Of a stretch of 51,282 bases of DNA, positions 19,453-28,784 are shown one piece after another. The notes under the pieces are model-generated. The model was given only the letters and a program-made list of their open reading frames with translations, had not been told where the DNA came from and ran no database searches. Source of the DNA: Humidesulfovibrio sp. GTDB lineage: Bacteria; Desulfobacterota; Desulfovibrionia; Desulfovibrionales; Desulfovibrionaceae. The stretch's first letter is position 1; every line of letters starts with the position of its first letter. The stretch lies in the NCBI RefSeq assembly GCF_031082295.1, contig NZ_JAVHLD010000021.1:1-51282 (forward strand), written 5' to 3'. The position numbers were made by a program, and so were the translations under genes.

Positions 19453-20676
19453 CTACTCCACGCAGACCATGTCGAAGCGGTCGCCGGTGATGCACACAGC
19501 GCCGGAGTCCGTGACCTCAAACGTGTTCTCCACGCCCACCATGCCGAGCCCGGCGATGCCGTGCTTCGGCTCAAGGGCAAAGACCTGTCCCTTCTCCACC
19601 GGCCTGTCGAAGCCCTTGGCGATGGCGGGCCAGCCGTCGATGGCCAAGCCGATGCCATGCCCAAGGAAGGGCACCTTGTTCTCCCCAAGACCCATGAAAC
19701 CCTCGCTGAAGCCCGCCTTGTCAGCCCAGGCTGCGCAATGCGCATAAAGTTCGCTCACCAAGGCGCCGGGCCGCAGGTTCTCGGCCAGCCACGCCTGCAC
19801 ATCCACGCAGAAGCTGTGGGCCGAGGCCACCTCGGAAGGGATGCTCTCGACCTTGCCGGCCCAATACACCTGTGTCTTGTCCGTGTGGTAGCCCTCAAGC
19901 TGGAAGCCGATGTCCAGCCCCAGTGGTTCGCCCTTGCGCCACACCTGCCCGGCATAGCCCATGGCCGGCACGGCCGGGTGCTCGCCGCGCAGGCCGAGCG
20001 GACCGTTGAAACTGCTCGGATAATTGGCGGAATCACCAGCCGAGACATGGCCGAGGAAGCACTCCTCGCCGAAGGAGGACATGCGCAGGATGCCCTGGTG
20101 CCCGAGCTCGAAGAACACGCTCCAGGCCACGTGCGCGATCTCGCGCTCGTTCATGCCCGGCTTGATGACCTTCGGCAAAATGTCGTGGAGCGCCATGTGG
20201 TGCCGCTCACCGCACAGGCGCATGACATTGAGCTCCCACTCGCTCTTGAGCGATTCGGCGATGGCGAGGGCCAGGTCGCCCGAGACGAAGCGGTGCGCAG
20301 ACAAACGCGAGGCCAGCATTTCGCCGAGTTGCCAGCTCAGTCCACTCTGATCCACGGCCACAACATCAGTGAACGGTACGCCCGCCTCGGCGGCCAGCCC
20401 AGGCAGGTCCTTGTAGGAGCGGTACGCAGCGCAGCGGACGGTCGGGGCCTCCAGTGCGGCGCGGGCGACGCCTTTGCGCAGCAGAAGCAGGGGCTCGCCG
20501 TCAAGCGGCAACCAGGCGCAACCCATGCCCAAGGTCCCGGTGAGGTAATAGACCTGGGGCCGCGAGAACACGAGGAGACCGCCAGCCTGCGGGGTCAGTT
20601 CGCGCAGCAGTCTGCGGCACTTCTCGTGGCGCAGGGAAAGTTCCTCGGCGGGGATGACGGCCAGGGCTTCAAACAT
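19453..20676 (-). CDS. M24 family metallopeptidase (Xaa-Pro aminopeptidase type)
   Basis: Cytoplasmic dinuclear-metal aminopeptidase, probably cleaving X-Pro peptides. 407 residues: an N-terminal creatinase-like domain (about 1-150) and the pita-bread catalytic domain with ligands in LGLDIGFQLEGYHTDKTQ (two Asp), GHGIGLAIDGWP (His), VFALEPKHGI (Glu) and GMVGVENTFEVT (Glu). All five are present, so it should be active. AAGGAG precedes ATG 20676. Monocistronic; antisense frames across it are shadows. Confidence 0.92.
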   Translation of the reverse strand: MFEALAVIPAEELSLRHEKCRRLLRELTPQAGGLLVFSRPQVYYLTGTLGMGCAWLPLDGEPLLLLRKGVARAALEAPTVRCAAYRSYKDLPGLAAEAGVPFTDVVAVDQSGLSWQLGEMLASRLSAHRFVSGDLALAIAESLKSEWELNVMRLCGERHHMALHDILPKVIKPGMNEREIAHVAWSVFFELGHQGILRMSSFGEECFLGHVSAGDSANYPSSFNGPLGLRGEHPAVPAMGYAGQVWRKGEPLGLDIGFQLEGYHTDKTQVYWAGKVESIPSEVASAHSFCVDVQAWLAENLRPGALVSELYAHCAAWADKAGFSEGFMGLGENKVPFLGHGIGLAIDGWPAIAKGFDRPVEKGQVFALEPKHGIAGLGMVGVENTFEVTDSGAVCITGDRFDMVCVE

Positions 20677-20824
20677 GCGTGGACTCCTTGTCGTTATGGC
20701 AGCGGTCAGGTTCATCGCCCAGTCTGGGCTTCCGGTCCGGGGTCTATGCAGCGCCAACGGAATGCGTTACAACTTTCACCGTCGCCCCGGCCAAGCGCCG
20801 CAGTCCAGGCGGCCAGGGGAATAC

Positions 20825-21256
20825 ATGCTGCACAGCGCAAAAGAGCTAGCCGCACTGCTCGGCAAGGTCAAGACCATCGCCGTGATCGGGGCCAAGGACA
20901 AGCCCGGCCAACCCGTGGACAAGGTCGGCAGATACCTGCTCGAGGCAGGCTTCCGCGTCATCCCCGTGCACCCCAAGCGGGCCGAGGTCTGGGGCCTCAA
21001 GGCCTACCCCACCATTAACGACATCCCCGAGCCCGTAGACCTTGTGGACCTGTTCCGCGCGGCGGACTTCTGCCCGGCCCATGCCGAGGAATTCCTGCGC
21101 CTCTCCCCTTTGCCGAAATGCTTCTGGATGCAGTCCGGCATCGTGAGCCAGCAAGCGCGGGCCATCCTCTCCGGCCACCCGGTGCTCGTCGTCGAGGACC
21201 GCTGCCTCATGGTGGACCACAGGAATCTTGTTTCCTCGGGGACGACGAATGTCTGA
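20825..21256 (+). CDS. CoA-binding protein (YccU type)
   Basis: Small Rossmann-fold protein of the CoA_binding_2 family (143 residues). It shows KTIAVIGAKDKPGQPVDKVG, GFRVIPVHPK, and a conserved Cys/Gln pocket CFWMQSGIVSQQA, typical of the YccU group. Homologues bind CoA, but their role is unknown. Its 3' end overlaps the next gene by 8 bases, which indicates translational coupling with the YkgJ-type gene and then the J-domain gene. Confidence 0.88.
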   Translation: MLHSAKELAALLGKVKTIAVIGAKDKPGQPVDKVGRYLLEAGFRVIPVHPKRAEVWGLKAYPTINDIPEPVDLVDLFRAADFCPAHAEEFLRLSPLPKCFWMQSGIVSQQARAILSGHPVLVVEDRCLMVDHRNLVSSGTTNV

Positions 21257-21716
21257 GACGTCCTTCACCTGCCAGCGCTGCGGACACTGCTGCCAGGGCG
21301 AGGGCGGCATCGTCATGACCGGGCGCGACCGCAACCGACTTGCGCGGCACCTGGGCATGGACATCCCGGCCATGCTTGACCACTGCGCCGAGACAGTGAG
21401 CGGCAAGACCCGCCTGCGCGCCGGGGACGACGGCTACTGCATCTTCTTCAGGCACGGGCAAGGCTGCGGCGTGCACCAGGGCAGGCCCGACATCTGCCGC
21501 GCCTGGCCGTACTTCCGGGGCAACCTGCTGGACGCCTCCAGCTGGGAAATGATCCAGAGCGACTGTCCAGGCGTCAACGCCGAGGCCGGACACGCGTTGT
21601 TCGTCCGCGAGGGCGTTCAGTATCTACAGGAGCATGGCCTGCTGCACGAAGCCGGGCCGGAAGCGCCCCACGCCCTCGTCCTGTGCGAGTCCCTACTGCG
21701 CAGCAAAGACACATGA
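21249..21716 (+). CDS. YkgJ family cysteine cluster protein
   Basis: Putative metal- or Fe-S-binding protein of 155 residues. The cysteine cluster CQRCGHCCQGEGG (Cys8, 11, 14, 15) near the N-terminus and downstream Cys in YCIFF, GCGVHQG and DICRAWPYF are diagnostic of the YkgJ/UPF0153 family. The biochemical function is unknown. Starts inside the upstream CoA-binding gene and its stop overlaps the start of the J-domain gene (ATGA), so all three are translationally coupled. Confidence 0.9.
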   Translation: MSETSFTCQRCGHCCQGEGGIVMTGRDRNRLARHLGMDIPAMLDHCAETVSGKTRLRAGDDGYCIFFRHGQGCGVHQGRPDICRAWPYFRGNLLDASSWEMIQSDCPGVNAEAGHALFVREGVQYLQEHGLLHEAGPEAPHALVLCESLLRSKDT

Positions 21717-22582
21717 ACGTCCAGGACTGCTACCGCATCCTCAAGGTGCCTCCAGGCGCCACACTGGAGGAGGTCAAGGGGGCCTTCCGGCAGCTGGCCT
21801 TCCGCCTGCACCCGGACCTGAACCCCTCGACCAAGGCCGCCGAGCAGTTCCGCCAGGTCAACGAAGCCTACATTCTGCTCACCCGCACCCTGAAGGACGA
21901 CTCCGAAAGCCAAGCCAAAGCGCGCGCCAAAGCCCAAGCCGGCACTGGCACACAGCAGGGCCCGACGTCCAAGGCCGAGCAGGCCCGGGCCGAGAAGGCC
22001 TACGCCCAGAACCAGGCCAACGCCAAGCGGGACGCCCAGCGCAAGGCCGGAGGCAAAGGATTTCACCTCCGCGAGGAGGAGGTCCTGCGCGACCTCTTGT
22101 CCGACCCCTTTGCGCGTCAGGTTTTCGAGGACATCTACAGCCAGCTCAAGACCGGCCAGGCCGTACCGCGTCCGGGGCAGGGTCATGGTCACGCCCACGG
22201 TCACGGCCACGGGCACGCGCCCTTCAAGCCCCACGCCTCGCACCCTGGCCATGCCGAGCCGCCAACCCGCCGCAGCCTGAGCATTCAATGGGGCGATAAG
22301 TCCCTGAACCTTGACGTGAGCAAGGGCATTGTCGGCGGCGTAAAGTCCTGGTTCCGCAGCCAGCTCGATGACGAGCAGACGGTACATTTTCCGGCCCACA
22401 GCCTGGGGCCGGGAAAAACCCTGCGCATCACGGTGAGCGCGCGTTTCAGCGGCGAGCCAAAAACAGTTGAAATTACGCTCCCACCGGACTTCGTGGTGGG
22501 CCGCCCCATTCGCTTGAAAGGCCTGGGCCGCAAGCTCGGCCCTTTCACCGGCGACCTTTTCCTGCGCATTTTGGCGAAATAG
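21713..22582 (+). CDS. J-domain co-chaperone with histidine-rich linker
   Basis: DnaJ-class co-chaperone, CbpA-like, 289 residues. The J-domain is at about 1-65 with the essential HPD in FRLHPDLNP (33-35), followed by an Ala/Gln/Lys-rich segment (about 66-115). A histidine-rich run of alternating Gly/Ala and His follows at 158-180. The C-terminal part (about 225-289, [19 protein letters not shown] to LFLRI) resembles the DnaJ C-terminal substrate domain. It has no CxxCxGxG zinc finger, unlike the true DnaJ at 29274-30389. The overlap with ykgJ and the His run hint at metal handling, but that is inference. Confidence 0.85.
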   Translation: MNVQDCYRILKVPPGATLEEVKGAFRQLAFRLHPDLNPSTKAAEQFRQVNEAYILLTRTLKDDSESQAKARAKAQAGTGTQQGPTSKAEQARAEKAYAQNQANAKRDAQRKAGGKGFHLREEEVLRDLLSDPFARQVFEDIYSQLKTGQAVPRPGQGHGHAHGHGHGHAPFKPHASHPGHAEPPTRRSLSIQWGDKSLNLDVSKGIVGGVKSWFRSQLDDEQTVHFPAHSLGPGKTLRITVSARFSGEPKTVEITLPPDFVVGRPIRLKGLGRKLGPFTGDLFLRILAK

Positions 22583-22668
22583 ACCCTGCCGCGCCAATCC
22601 TTCGGCACTTGTCATCCGCCCGGAAATTGACTAGGCCGCAGATAACGTTCGCCGACAAGGAGCCAGGA

Positions 22669-23310
22669 ATGCTCGCCATCCTCGACTACAAAGCTGGCAA
22701 CCAGACCAGCGTTCGCCGCGCTCTCGACCACCTGGGCATTGAGAACCAGATCACCTCGGACCCGGACCTGCTTGCCAGCGCAGACGGCATCATCTTTCCC
22801 GGTGTAGGCGCTGCGGGCCAGGCCATGGACGAGCTGTCCTCCGGCGGGCTGGACGAAGTGCTGAAAAGCCTCATCTGGCAGGAGAAGCCGCTTCTGGGCA
22901 TCTGCGTTGGCTGCCAGATACTGCTCGACTACTGCGAGGAGAACGACACCCGCACCCTGGCCGTGATTCCCGGCGAATGCCGCCTGTTCAACCCGGCCTG
23001 GACCGAGGAGGACGGCACCCCCATCCGCGTGCCGCACATGGGCTGGAACCGCGTGACGCTCAAGAAGGATTGCGCGCTGTTCAATGACATCTCTCCCGCA
23101 GCGGAATTCTATTTCGTGCACAGCTACCACCCCGCGCCCAGGCCGGAGTTCATCATCGGCGAGACAATGTACGGCGAGAATTTTTGCTCTGTGCATGGCC
23201 GCACCGGGCTGTGGGCCGTGCAGTTCCACCCGGAAAAGAGCGGCGCGCCAGGCCTGAAGCTGCTTCAGAACTTCCACGCCTACTGCCTGGAGGCCAAGAA
23301 TGCTCAGTAA
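22669..23310 (+). CDS. hisH: Imidazole glycerol phosphate synthase, glutaminase subunit
   Basis: Class I glutamine amidotransferase that supplies ammonia to HisF in histidine synthesis. 213 residues with the catalytic triad Cys79 ([12 protein letters not shown]), His187 and Glu189 (VQFHPEKSG). The start at ATG 22669 follows AAGGAG. The stop overlaps the hisF start by 11 bases, typical for the two subunits of one enzyme. A HisH/HisF-like pair can also serve LPS sugar amination (WbuY/WbuZ type), but no such sugar genes are nearby. Confidence 0.94.
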   Translation: MLAILDYKAGNQTSVRRALDHLGIENQITSDPDLLASADGIIFPGVGAAGQAMDELSSGGLDEVLKSLIWQEKPLLGICVGCQILLDYCEENDTRTLAVIPGECRLFNPAWTEEDGTPIRVPHMGWNRVTLKKDCALFNDISPAAEFYFVHSYHPAPRPEFIIGETMYGENFCSVHGRTGLWAVQFHPEKSGAPGLKLLQNFHAYCLEAKNAQ

Positions 23311-24079
23311 GCGCATTATCCCCTGCCTTGACGTTCGTAACGGCAAGCTCACCAAGGGCGTGAAGTTCCAGGGCAATGTCGACATCGGCGACCCTGTGGA
23401 GACTGCCCGCATGTACTACGAGCAGGGCGCGGACGAGATCGTGTTCTACGACATCACCGCCTCTTCCGAAGGCCGCGGCATCTTTCTTGACGTGGTGGAA
23501 CGCGTGGCCAGCCAGATATTCATCCCGTTCTCCGTGGGCGGCGGCATCAATTCCGTGTCCGACATGCGGGCGGTGCTCGTGGCCGGAGCCGAAAAAGTCT
23601 CCGTCAATTCCGGCGCGGTGAAGAACCCGGACATCATCAGCGAGGGCGCCGCGGCCTTTGGCTCGCAGTGCGTGGTGCTCGGCATGGATGTGAAGCGCGT
23701 GGAAAAATCCGCGCAAATCCCTTCCGGCTTCGAGGTGGTCATTCATGGCGGGCGCAAGTACACCGGCATGGACGCCATCGAATGGGCCAAGACCGGCGAG
23801 GCGCTGGGCGCGGGCGAGATCTGTCTCAACTCCATCGACGCCGACGGCACCAAGGACGGCTACGACCTTGAACTGACGCGCAAGGTGACCAAGAGCGTGC
23901 GCATTCCGGTCATCGCCTCGGGCGGCGCTGGCAACCCCCAGCACATGGCCGACGCCTTCACCCAGGGCAAGGCCTCCGCGGCGCTCATCGCCTCCATCGT
24001 GCACTACGGCGAGTATACCATCCGTCAGCTCAAGGAGCATATCGCCGGCCAGGGCGTGCCCATGCGCACCATCTGGTAG
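23300..24079 (+). CDS. hisF: Imidazole glycerol phosphate synthase, cyclase subunit
   Basis: TIM-barrel cyclase that forms imidazole glycerol phosphate and AICAR from PRFAR and ammonia. 259 residues, with the opening [19 protein letters not shown] (catalytic Asp11), [21 protein letters not shown], and [14 protein letters not shown] (second Asp region, about 176). A slightly longer insert around residues 130-150 ([17 protein letters not shown]) replaces the usual short loop. Translation is coupled to hisH. The rest of the his pathway is not in this window. Confidence 0.95.
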   Translation: MLSKRIIPCLDVRNGKLTKGVKFQGNVDIGDPVETARMYYEQGADEIVFYDITASSEGRGIFLDVVERVASQIFIPFSVGGGINSVSDMRAVLVAGAEKVSVNSGAVKNPDIISEGAAAFGSQCVVLGMDVKRVEKSAQIPSGFEVVIHGGRKYTGMDAIEWAKTGEALGAGEICLNSIDADGTKDGYDLELTRKVTKSVRIPVIASGGAGNPQHMADAFTQGKASAALIASIVHYGEYTIRQLKEHIAGQGVPMRTIW

Positions 24080-24150
24080 TCGGCGCATCCGCTTGCCCCC
24101 GGCGGCGACCGCCCCTTCAGGCTGTTCCGCCCCAACCCGGCACACAGGCC

Positions 24151-25296
24151 ATGACAGATCTCTTGCGCCGCTACTCCGACATCCTTGCCGCGTCCGCGCG
24201 GGAAGGACTGTTGCGCGTCCTGCCGGTCACGGACACCCCGCCAGAGCTGCTGGACTTTTCCGGCAACGACTACATGGGGCTTGCGCGCAGGCCTGAACTC
24301 GTCGAGGCCGCGGCCGAGGCCGGACGACGCTTTGGAGCCGGGGCCACGGGCTCTCGCCTGCTCTCGGGCAACAGCGCCCTGCATGAAGCGCTGGAGGCCC
24401 GCATCGCCAGCGACAAGGGCACGGAGGCTGCGCTTGTTTTCACCTCCGGCTACCAGGCCAATGCCGCGTGCATCGCCGCCCTGCTCGACAAAGCCACGCT
24501 CGGTGCGGAACCGCTCGTCTTCGCCGACCGCCTGAACCACGCCAGCATGCACCTGGGCTGCGCCCTGGCCGGTGCCCGGCAGACACGCTACAGGCATCTG
24601 GATCTGGCGCACCTGAGCGCGTTGCTTGAAAAGCACGCAGACGACCCGAGGCCGAAGTTCATCCTGTCCGAGACCGTGTTCGGCATGGACGGCGACCTGG
24701 CCGACGTGGCCGCGCTGCAGTCCCTTGCGCTTCGTTTCGACGCGCTGCTGTACCTGGACGAGGCCCACGCCACAGGCGTCTTCGGCCAGAACGGCTTCGG
24801 CCTCGCCGAAACCATCGAGCTTGCGCCCACCACTGTGGTCATGGGAACCTTCAGCAAGGCCCTTGGCGTCAGCGGCGGCTATGTTGCCTGCTCCACTCTG
24901 CTGCGCGACTATCTCATCAACAGGGCCGGGGGCTTCATCTTCTCCACCGCGCCCTCGCCGCTGGTTCTAGGCGCCGCGCTCAGGGCCTGGGAACTCCTGC
25001 CCGGCCTCGGGGCAGAACGCGCCGGACTGCTCGCCCGAGCCGAAAGACTCCGCGTCGAGCTGCGCCAGATGGGCCTGGATACCGGCCCGTCCGTCAGCCA
25101 GATCGTGCCTGTAATACTGGGCGACCCGGTACGCACTGTCGCCGCGCGCGACGCCCTTGCCGCCAAGGGCATCCGCGTGTCCGCCGTGCGTCCGCCCACC
25201 GTGCCGCAAGGCACCTCCCGCCTTCGCCTTGGGCTCTCCGCCGCACACACGGACTCTGACCTGGAGCGTCTGGTCGAGGCGCTGCGCAGCTTATGA
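24151..25296 (+). CDS. bioF: 8-amino-7-oxononanoate synthase
   Basis: PLP enzyme that condenses pimeloyl-ACP with L-alanine, entering the ring-forming steps of biotin synthesis. 381 residues: His130, DEAHATG (203-209) and PLP-binding Lys236 in GTFSKALGVSGG are present. First gene of an operon of five tightly overlapping biotin genes; its stop overlaps the next start (ATGA). The 71-base gap after hisF contains no terminator or BirA operator that I can recognise. bioB is not in the window. Confidence 0.95.
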   Translation: MTDLLRRYSDILAASAREGLLRVLPVTDTPPELLDFSGNDYMGLARRPELVEAAAEAGRRFGAGATGSRLLSGNSALHEALEARIASDKGTEAALVFTSGYQANAACIAALLDKATLGAEPLVFADRLNHASMHLGCALAGARQTRYRHLDLAHLSALLEKHADDPRPKFILSETVFGMDGDLADVAALQSLALRFDALLYLDEAHATGVFGQNGFGLAETIELAPTTVVMGTFSKALGVSGGYVACSTLLRDYLINRAGGFIFSTAPSPLVLGAALRAWELLPGLGAERAGLLARAERLRVELRQMGLDTGPSVSQIVPVILGDPVRTVAARDALAAKGIRVSAVRPPTVPQGTSRLRLGLSAAHTDSDLERLVEALRSL

Positions 25297-25943
25297 TCGG
25301 CCTGATCTTCCTGCACGGCTGGGGCTACGGCCCTGGCACCTGGGACGGCGTTGCCAACGCCTTCGGCCCGGCTCCGGTCGTCTGCCTCGACGCTGGATAC
25401 TTCGGCCCGCCCGCCCTTGAGCTTCCCGACAACACCGACGGCTGGCTCGGCGTGGGCCATTCCCTGGGCTTTGCGCGTCTGCTGCAATGGGACATCCCCT
25501 GGCGCGGACTTGTGGGCGTCGGCGGTTTTCTGCGCTTTTGCCAGAAACACGGCAAAGACAGCGGCACCCCCGCAGACATGCTCGACGCCATGATTGCCCG
25601 CCTGGACACGTCCCCGCAGGACGTGCTGGCGCGCTTCCACAAGCGTTGCGGCCACAGGCTCTCGCCCCTGCCGGACATGACCACCGAGGGGATGAAGCGC
25701 CTGCGCGCGGATCTGCTCTCCCTGCGCGACGTGGACCTCCCATCGCCGCAACGCGACGTTCCGATCCGTCTGCTCAGCGCCAAGGATGACCGCATCGTCC
25801 CGCTGGACCTCGCGCGCGAGGCCCAAGCGTTGCTCACCGGCTCACGCCTCCAGGAACTCGACAACGGCGGCCACGCCCTGCCCATGACACGTCCAGCGGA
25901 CTGCCAGCGGCTCATTCAGGAGTTTCTGCGTGACCTCGGCTAG
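25293..25943 (+). CDS. Alpha/beta hydrolase, probable pimeloyl-ACP methyl ester esterase (BioH/BioG role)
   Basis: 216-residue alpha/beta hydrolase with nucleophile Ser57 in VGHSLG, acid Asp165 or Asp166 (SAKDDRIVP) and His194 (NGGHALP); LHGWGYGPGTWD near the N-terminus forms the oxyanion region. In the BioC-BioH pathway an esterase removes the methyl cap from pimeloyl-ACP methyl ester. Position between bioF and bioC strongly supports that role. Length fits the shorter BioG class better than BioH (about 256), but I cannot assign the subfamily, so no symbol is given. Confidence 0.85.
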   Translation: MIGLIFLHGWGYGPGTWDGVANAFGPAPVVCLDAGYFGPPALELPDNTDGWLGVGHSLGFARLLQWDIPWRGLVGVGGFLRFCQKHGKDSGTPADMLDAMIARLDTSPQDVLARFHKRCGHRLSPLPDMTTEGMKRLRADLLSLRDVDLPSPQRDVPIRLLSAKDDRIVPLDLAREAQALLTGSRLQELDNGGHALPMTRPADCQRLIQEFLRDLG

Positions 25944-26718
25944 CGCACAGCCTGACCAGGCGTCGCGCGCCCTGGCAGTAGCCAGAAGCTTTGGCCGCCG
26001 CGCCAGGGACTACACCCGGCACGCGCACCTGCAACAGCACGCAGCCCACGGCCTTGCCGACTTCCTTCGCGAAAACGGCGGCCTGCCGGATGGTGCGGTG
26101 GTGGAGATCGGCTGCGGCACAGGCCTGCTGACAGAACTGCTGCACATCCAGGGACGGGACTACCTGGCGACGGACCTGTCGCCGGAGATGCTGGACCAGT
26201 GCCGCGCCCGGCTCGGCAGCCCATTGGATGACCGCCCGGGGCTGTCCTTTGCCGTTCTGGACGGCCAGACGGCATCCTTCGCCACGCCGCCCGCCGCCAT
26301 CGTCACCAACCTGACCTGCCAGTGGTTCGTCGATCCTGTGGCGGGTATCGCCCGCCTTGCCCGGCAGACGCAGATGCTGGCCTTTTCCGTGCCGCTCCAG
26401 GGCAGTTTTCCGGAATGGGAGGCCGCCTTTGCCGAGCTGGGACGCAGCTCCGGTCTCTTGCCCCTGCCGGACGAGCAGCAAATCCTCAAGGCGCTCGAGA
26501 CCCTGTCGCCCCAGCGCCTGACTCACAGGATCGAGGAACGTCAGCAACATTTCCCCAGCGCCAAGGCCTTTGCCGACAGCTTCCGGCTCATCGGCGCAGA
26601 ACAGCCGCGCCAGGGGTACACACCCGCCCCCATCCGCCCCGTGCTCAAGCGGTTCGCCCACGGCCTGGACGCCACCGCGCGGATACTCTATGCCCTGGTC
26701 ATGAGAGAACTGCCGTGA
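25930..26718 (+). CDS. bioC: Malonyl-ACP O-methyltransferase
   Basis: SAM-dependent methyltransferase that caps the free carboxyl of malonyl-ACP so that fatty acid synthesis can extend it to pimelate. 262 residues with motif I VVEIGCGTGLLTELL (57-71) and the BioC-like opening VARSFGRRARDYTRHAHLQ. The start is GTG at 25930, 14 bases inside the esterase gene. Its stop overlaps the bioD start. Identity rests on motifs and operon position. Confidence 0.9.
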   Translation: MTSASAQPDQASRALAVARSFGRRARDYTRHAHLQQHAAHGLADFLRENGGLPDGAVVEIGCGTGLLTELLHIQGRDYLATDLSPEMLDQCRARLGSPLDDRPGLSFAVLDGQTASFATPPAAIVTNLTCQWFVDPVAGIARLARQTQMLAFSVPLQGSFPEWEAAFAELGRSSGLLPLPDEQQILKALETLSPQRLTHRIEERQQHFPSAKAFADSFRLIGAEQPRQGYTPAPIRPVLKRFAHGLDATARILYALVMRELP

Positions 26719-27335
26719 GGATCTTCGTCACCGGCACCGACACAGGGGTGGGCAAGACCGTGGCCAGCGCGTGGCTGTGCCTGCACTCCGGTGCGGACTA
26801 CTGGAAGCCGATCCAGTCCGGGCACCCGCCGGATCGAGATGCGGAGGACGTTGCGAGGCTTTCCGGTGCGCGCATCCATCCTGAACGCCACCTGCTGCGC
26901 CTGGCGCGCTCGCCTTTCGAGGCCGCAACCGCCGAGGGGCTGCGCATCGGCCTGGACGACTTCGCCCTTCCGGCTACCGAGCGCCCGCTGGTGATGGAAG
27001 GCGCAGGCGGGGTGCTGGTGCCGCTCAACGAAGACCAGACCATGCTCGACCTCATGGTCAGCCTGGCCGCCCCGGTGGTGGTTGTCGCCCGGACGGGCCT
27101 TGGCACCATCAACCACACCTGCCTGACCCTCCAGGCTTTGCGCGCTCGCAACCTGTTCGTCACGGGCGTCATCCTCTGCGGCGAGGCCGACCAGCCCAAT
27201 CGCGAAGCCATCGAGCGCTTCGGCAATGTCCGGGTGCTCGCGCACATCCCGCCGCTTGCGCCGCTGACGCGCGATGCTCTGCAACGTGTTGCGCCAAGCC
27301 GCGAGGCTTTGGACTGGGTACGGTGGAAGCCATGA
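26715..27335 (+). CDS. bioD: Dethiobiotin synthetase
   Basis: ATP- and CO2-dependent closure of the ureido ring in biotin synthesis. 206 residues. The P-loop is GTDTGVGKT (7-15), followed by YWKPIQSG and the EGAGGVLVPL Mg/substrate motif (about 96). GTG start at 26715, overlapping the bioC stop (GTGA). Slightly short for the family, but complete. The end overlaps bioA at ATGA. Confidence 0.94.
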   Translation: MRIFVTGTDTGVGKTVASAWLCLHSGADYWKPIQSGHPPDRDAEDVARLSGARIHPERHLLRLARSPFEAATAEGLRIGLDDFALPATERPLVMEGAGGVLVPLNEDQTMLDLMVSLAAPVVVVARTGLGTINHTCLTLQALRARNLFVTGVILCGEADQPNREAIERFGNVRVLAHIPPLAPLTRDALQRVAPSREALDWVRWKP

Positions 27336-28687
27336 GCGACAACAAAAGCATCGCCGGCATCGTCGAACTGGACCAGCGGCATGTCTGGCACCCCTTCGTT
27401 CAGGAGCAAACCGCCCCGCCCCCGTTGCCGGTGGCCAGGGCGGCAGGTGCTTCGCTCTTTCTTGAGGACGGCCGGGAAATCCTAGACCTCGCCTCAAGCT
27501 GGTGGGTCAATGTGCACGGCCATTGCCACCCGGCCATTGCGCAGGCCTTGGGAGATCAGGCCCGCACCCTTGAGCACGTGATCTTCGCCGGTTTCACCCA
27601 CGCGCCCGCGGCGCGGCTGGCCGAGCAGCTCGTCAACTTCCTTCCCGCCCCGCTCTCCCGCGTCTTCTATTCCGACAACGGCAGCACCGCCGTGGAGGCC
27701 GCACTCAAGATGGCCTTCCAGTCCTGGCGCAACCAGGGCGAACGCCGCCGCACCCTGTTCCTGGCCTTTGAGGGCGCCTACCACGGCGACACCTTCGGAG
27801 CCATGTCCGTGGGCCGCAGCTCCAACTTCTACGCGCCGTTTGAAGACGTGCTGCTCAAGGTGCGCTTTACGCCCTTTGCCGAGACCTGGCTCAATGCCGA
27901 TGGGGACGTCGATGCGGGTGTCGAGACGCGCGAGGCCGCAGCCCTAGCGGAACTGGACGCCATCCTTGAACGCGATGGCAAACGCGTCGCCGGGTTCATC
28001 GCTGAACCGCTGGTGCAGGGCGCCTCGGGCATGCGCATGTGCCGTCCGGAGTTCCTGCGCTCCGTGTGCGAGCGCGTGGCCGCGCAGGGCATCCCGGTGA
28101 TTCTGGACGAGGTCATGACCGGTTTCGGCCGCACGGGAACGCTCTTCGCCATGGAGCAGGCTGGCGTCACGCCTGACCTTGTGTGCCTGTCCAAGGGGCT
28201 TACCGGCGGCTTCCTGCCCCTGGCCGCCACTGTCGCCTCGACCAAGGTCTACGAAAGCTTCCTCGGGTCGGACTTCGGCACGGCCTTTGCCCACGGGCAT
28301 TCCTACACGGCGAATCCGCTGGGCTGCGCCGCTGCGCTGGCTTCCTTGAGCCTCTTTACAACCGAGGGAACGCTTGAGCGCATCGGCGCCATCCGCGAAG
28401 CCAACCTGCGCTGGCTGAAGGCAGCCGCCCGCCTCCCAGGCATCTGCCGCCCACGCGCCCTTGGTTCCATCGTTGCCGTAAACCTGGGCCTTGAGGCGGA
28501 CTATCACTCGTCGCTGGGGCCGAAGCTCAAGGCGCGCTTCCTTGAGCTTGGCCTGCTGGTACGGCCCCTTGGCAACGTGGTCTATCTCATGCCTCCGGCC
28601 TGCATCACGCCCGAGGACCTTGCCCGCGCCCACCAGACCGTCCTCCAGGTCCTGCGCGAATCCGCGCCGCTTTACGCCCCCCGCTGA
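27332..28687 (+). CDS. bioA: Adenosylmethionine-8-amino-7-oxononanoate aminotransferase
   Basis: PLP-dependent class III aminotransferase giving 7,8-diaminononanoate, with SAM as amino donor. 451 residues: WHPF near the N-terminus and SSWWVNVHGHCHP are typical of BioA. DEVMTGFGRTG is at 259-269 and the PLP Lys288 in CLSKGLTGG. The ATG at 27332 forms ATGA with the bioD stop; a GTG three codons earlier is possible. It is last in the operon and followed by a hairpin at 28708. Confidence 0.94.
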   Translation: MSDNKSIAGIVELDQRHVWHPFVQEQTAPPPLPVARAAGASLFLEDGREILDLASSWWVNVHGHCHPAIAQALGDQARTLEHVIFAGFTHAPAARLAEQLVNFLPAPLSRVFYSDNGSTAVEAALKMAFQSWRNQGERRRTLFLAFEGAYHGDTFGAMSVGRSSNFYAPFEDVLLKVRFTPFAETWLNADGDVDAGVETREAAALAELDAILERDGKRVAGFIAEPLVQGASGMRMCRPEFLRSVCERVAAQGIPVILDEVMTGFGRTGTLFAMEQAGVTPDLVCLSKGLTGGFLPLAATVASTKVYESFLGSDFGTAFAHGHSYTANPLGCAAALASLSLFTTEGTLERIGAIREANLRWLKAAARLPGICRPRALGSIVAVNLGLEADYHSSLGPKLKARFLELGLLVRPLGNVVYLMPPACITPEDLARAHQTVLQVLRESAPLYAPR

Positions 28688-28707
28688 TTCCACCGCAACT
28701 AAGAAAA

Positions 28708-28737
28708 CGCCCGCTCCAGGAGTGCTGGAACGGGCGT
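28708..28737. terminator. Hairpin between bioA and moaC (probably bidirectional terminator)
   Basis: ACGCCCGCTCCAG and its near-perfect complement (one G-U pair) enclose a 4-base loop, between convergent genes. The T tract is better in the minus direction (TTTTCTTAG), so it mainly terminates moaC. Confidence 0.7.
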
Positions 28738-28784
28738 CGATTTAGCGAAACCTGGGGCAGCGGCCCCAAAACCGACTGAAGGCT

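Noticed and set aside
19231-21018. 595-codon open frame on the plus strand opposite the M24 peptidase
   Set aside because: Low-complexity translation with no motif, while the opposite strand has all five metal ligands of M24.
22669-24079. HisH/HisF-like pair for LPS sugar modification
   Set aside because: No sugar or LPS genes adjoin it and the catalytic motifs are standard.
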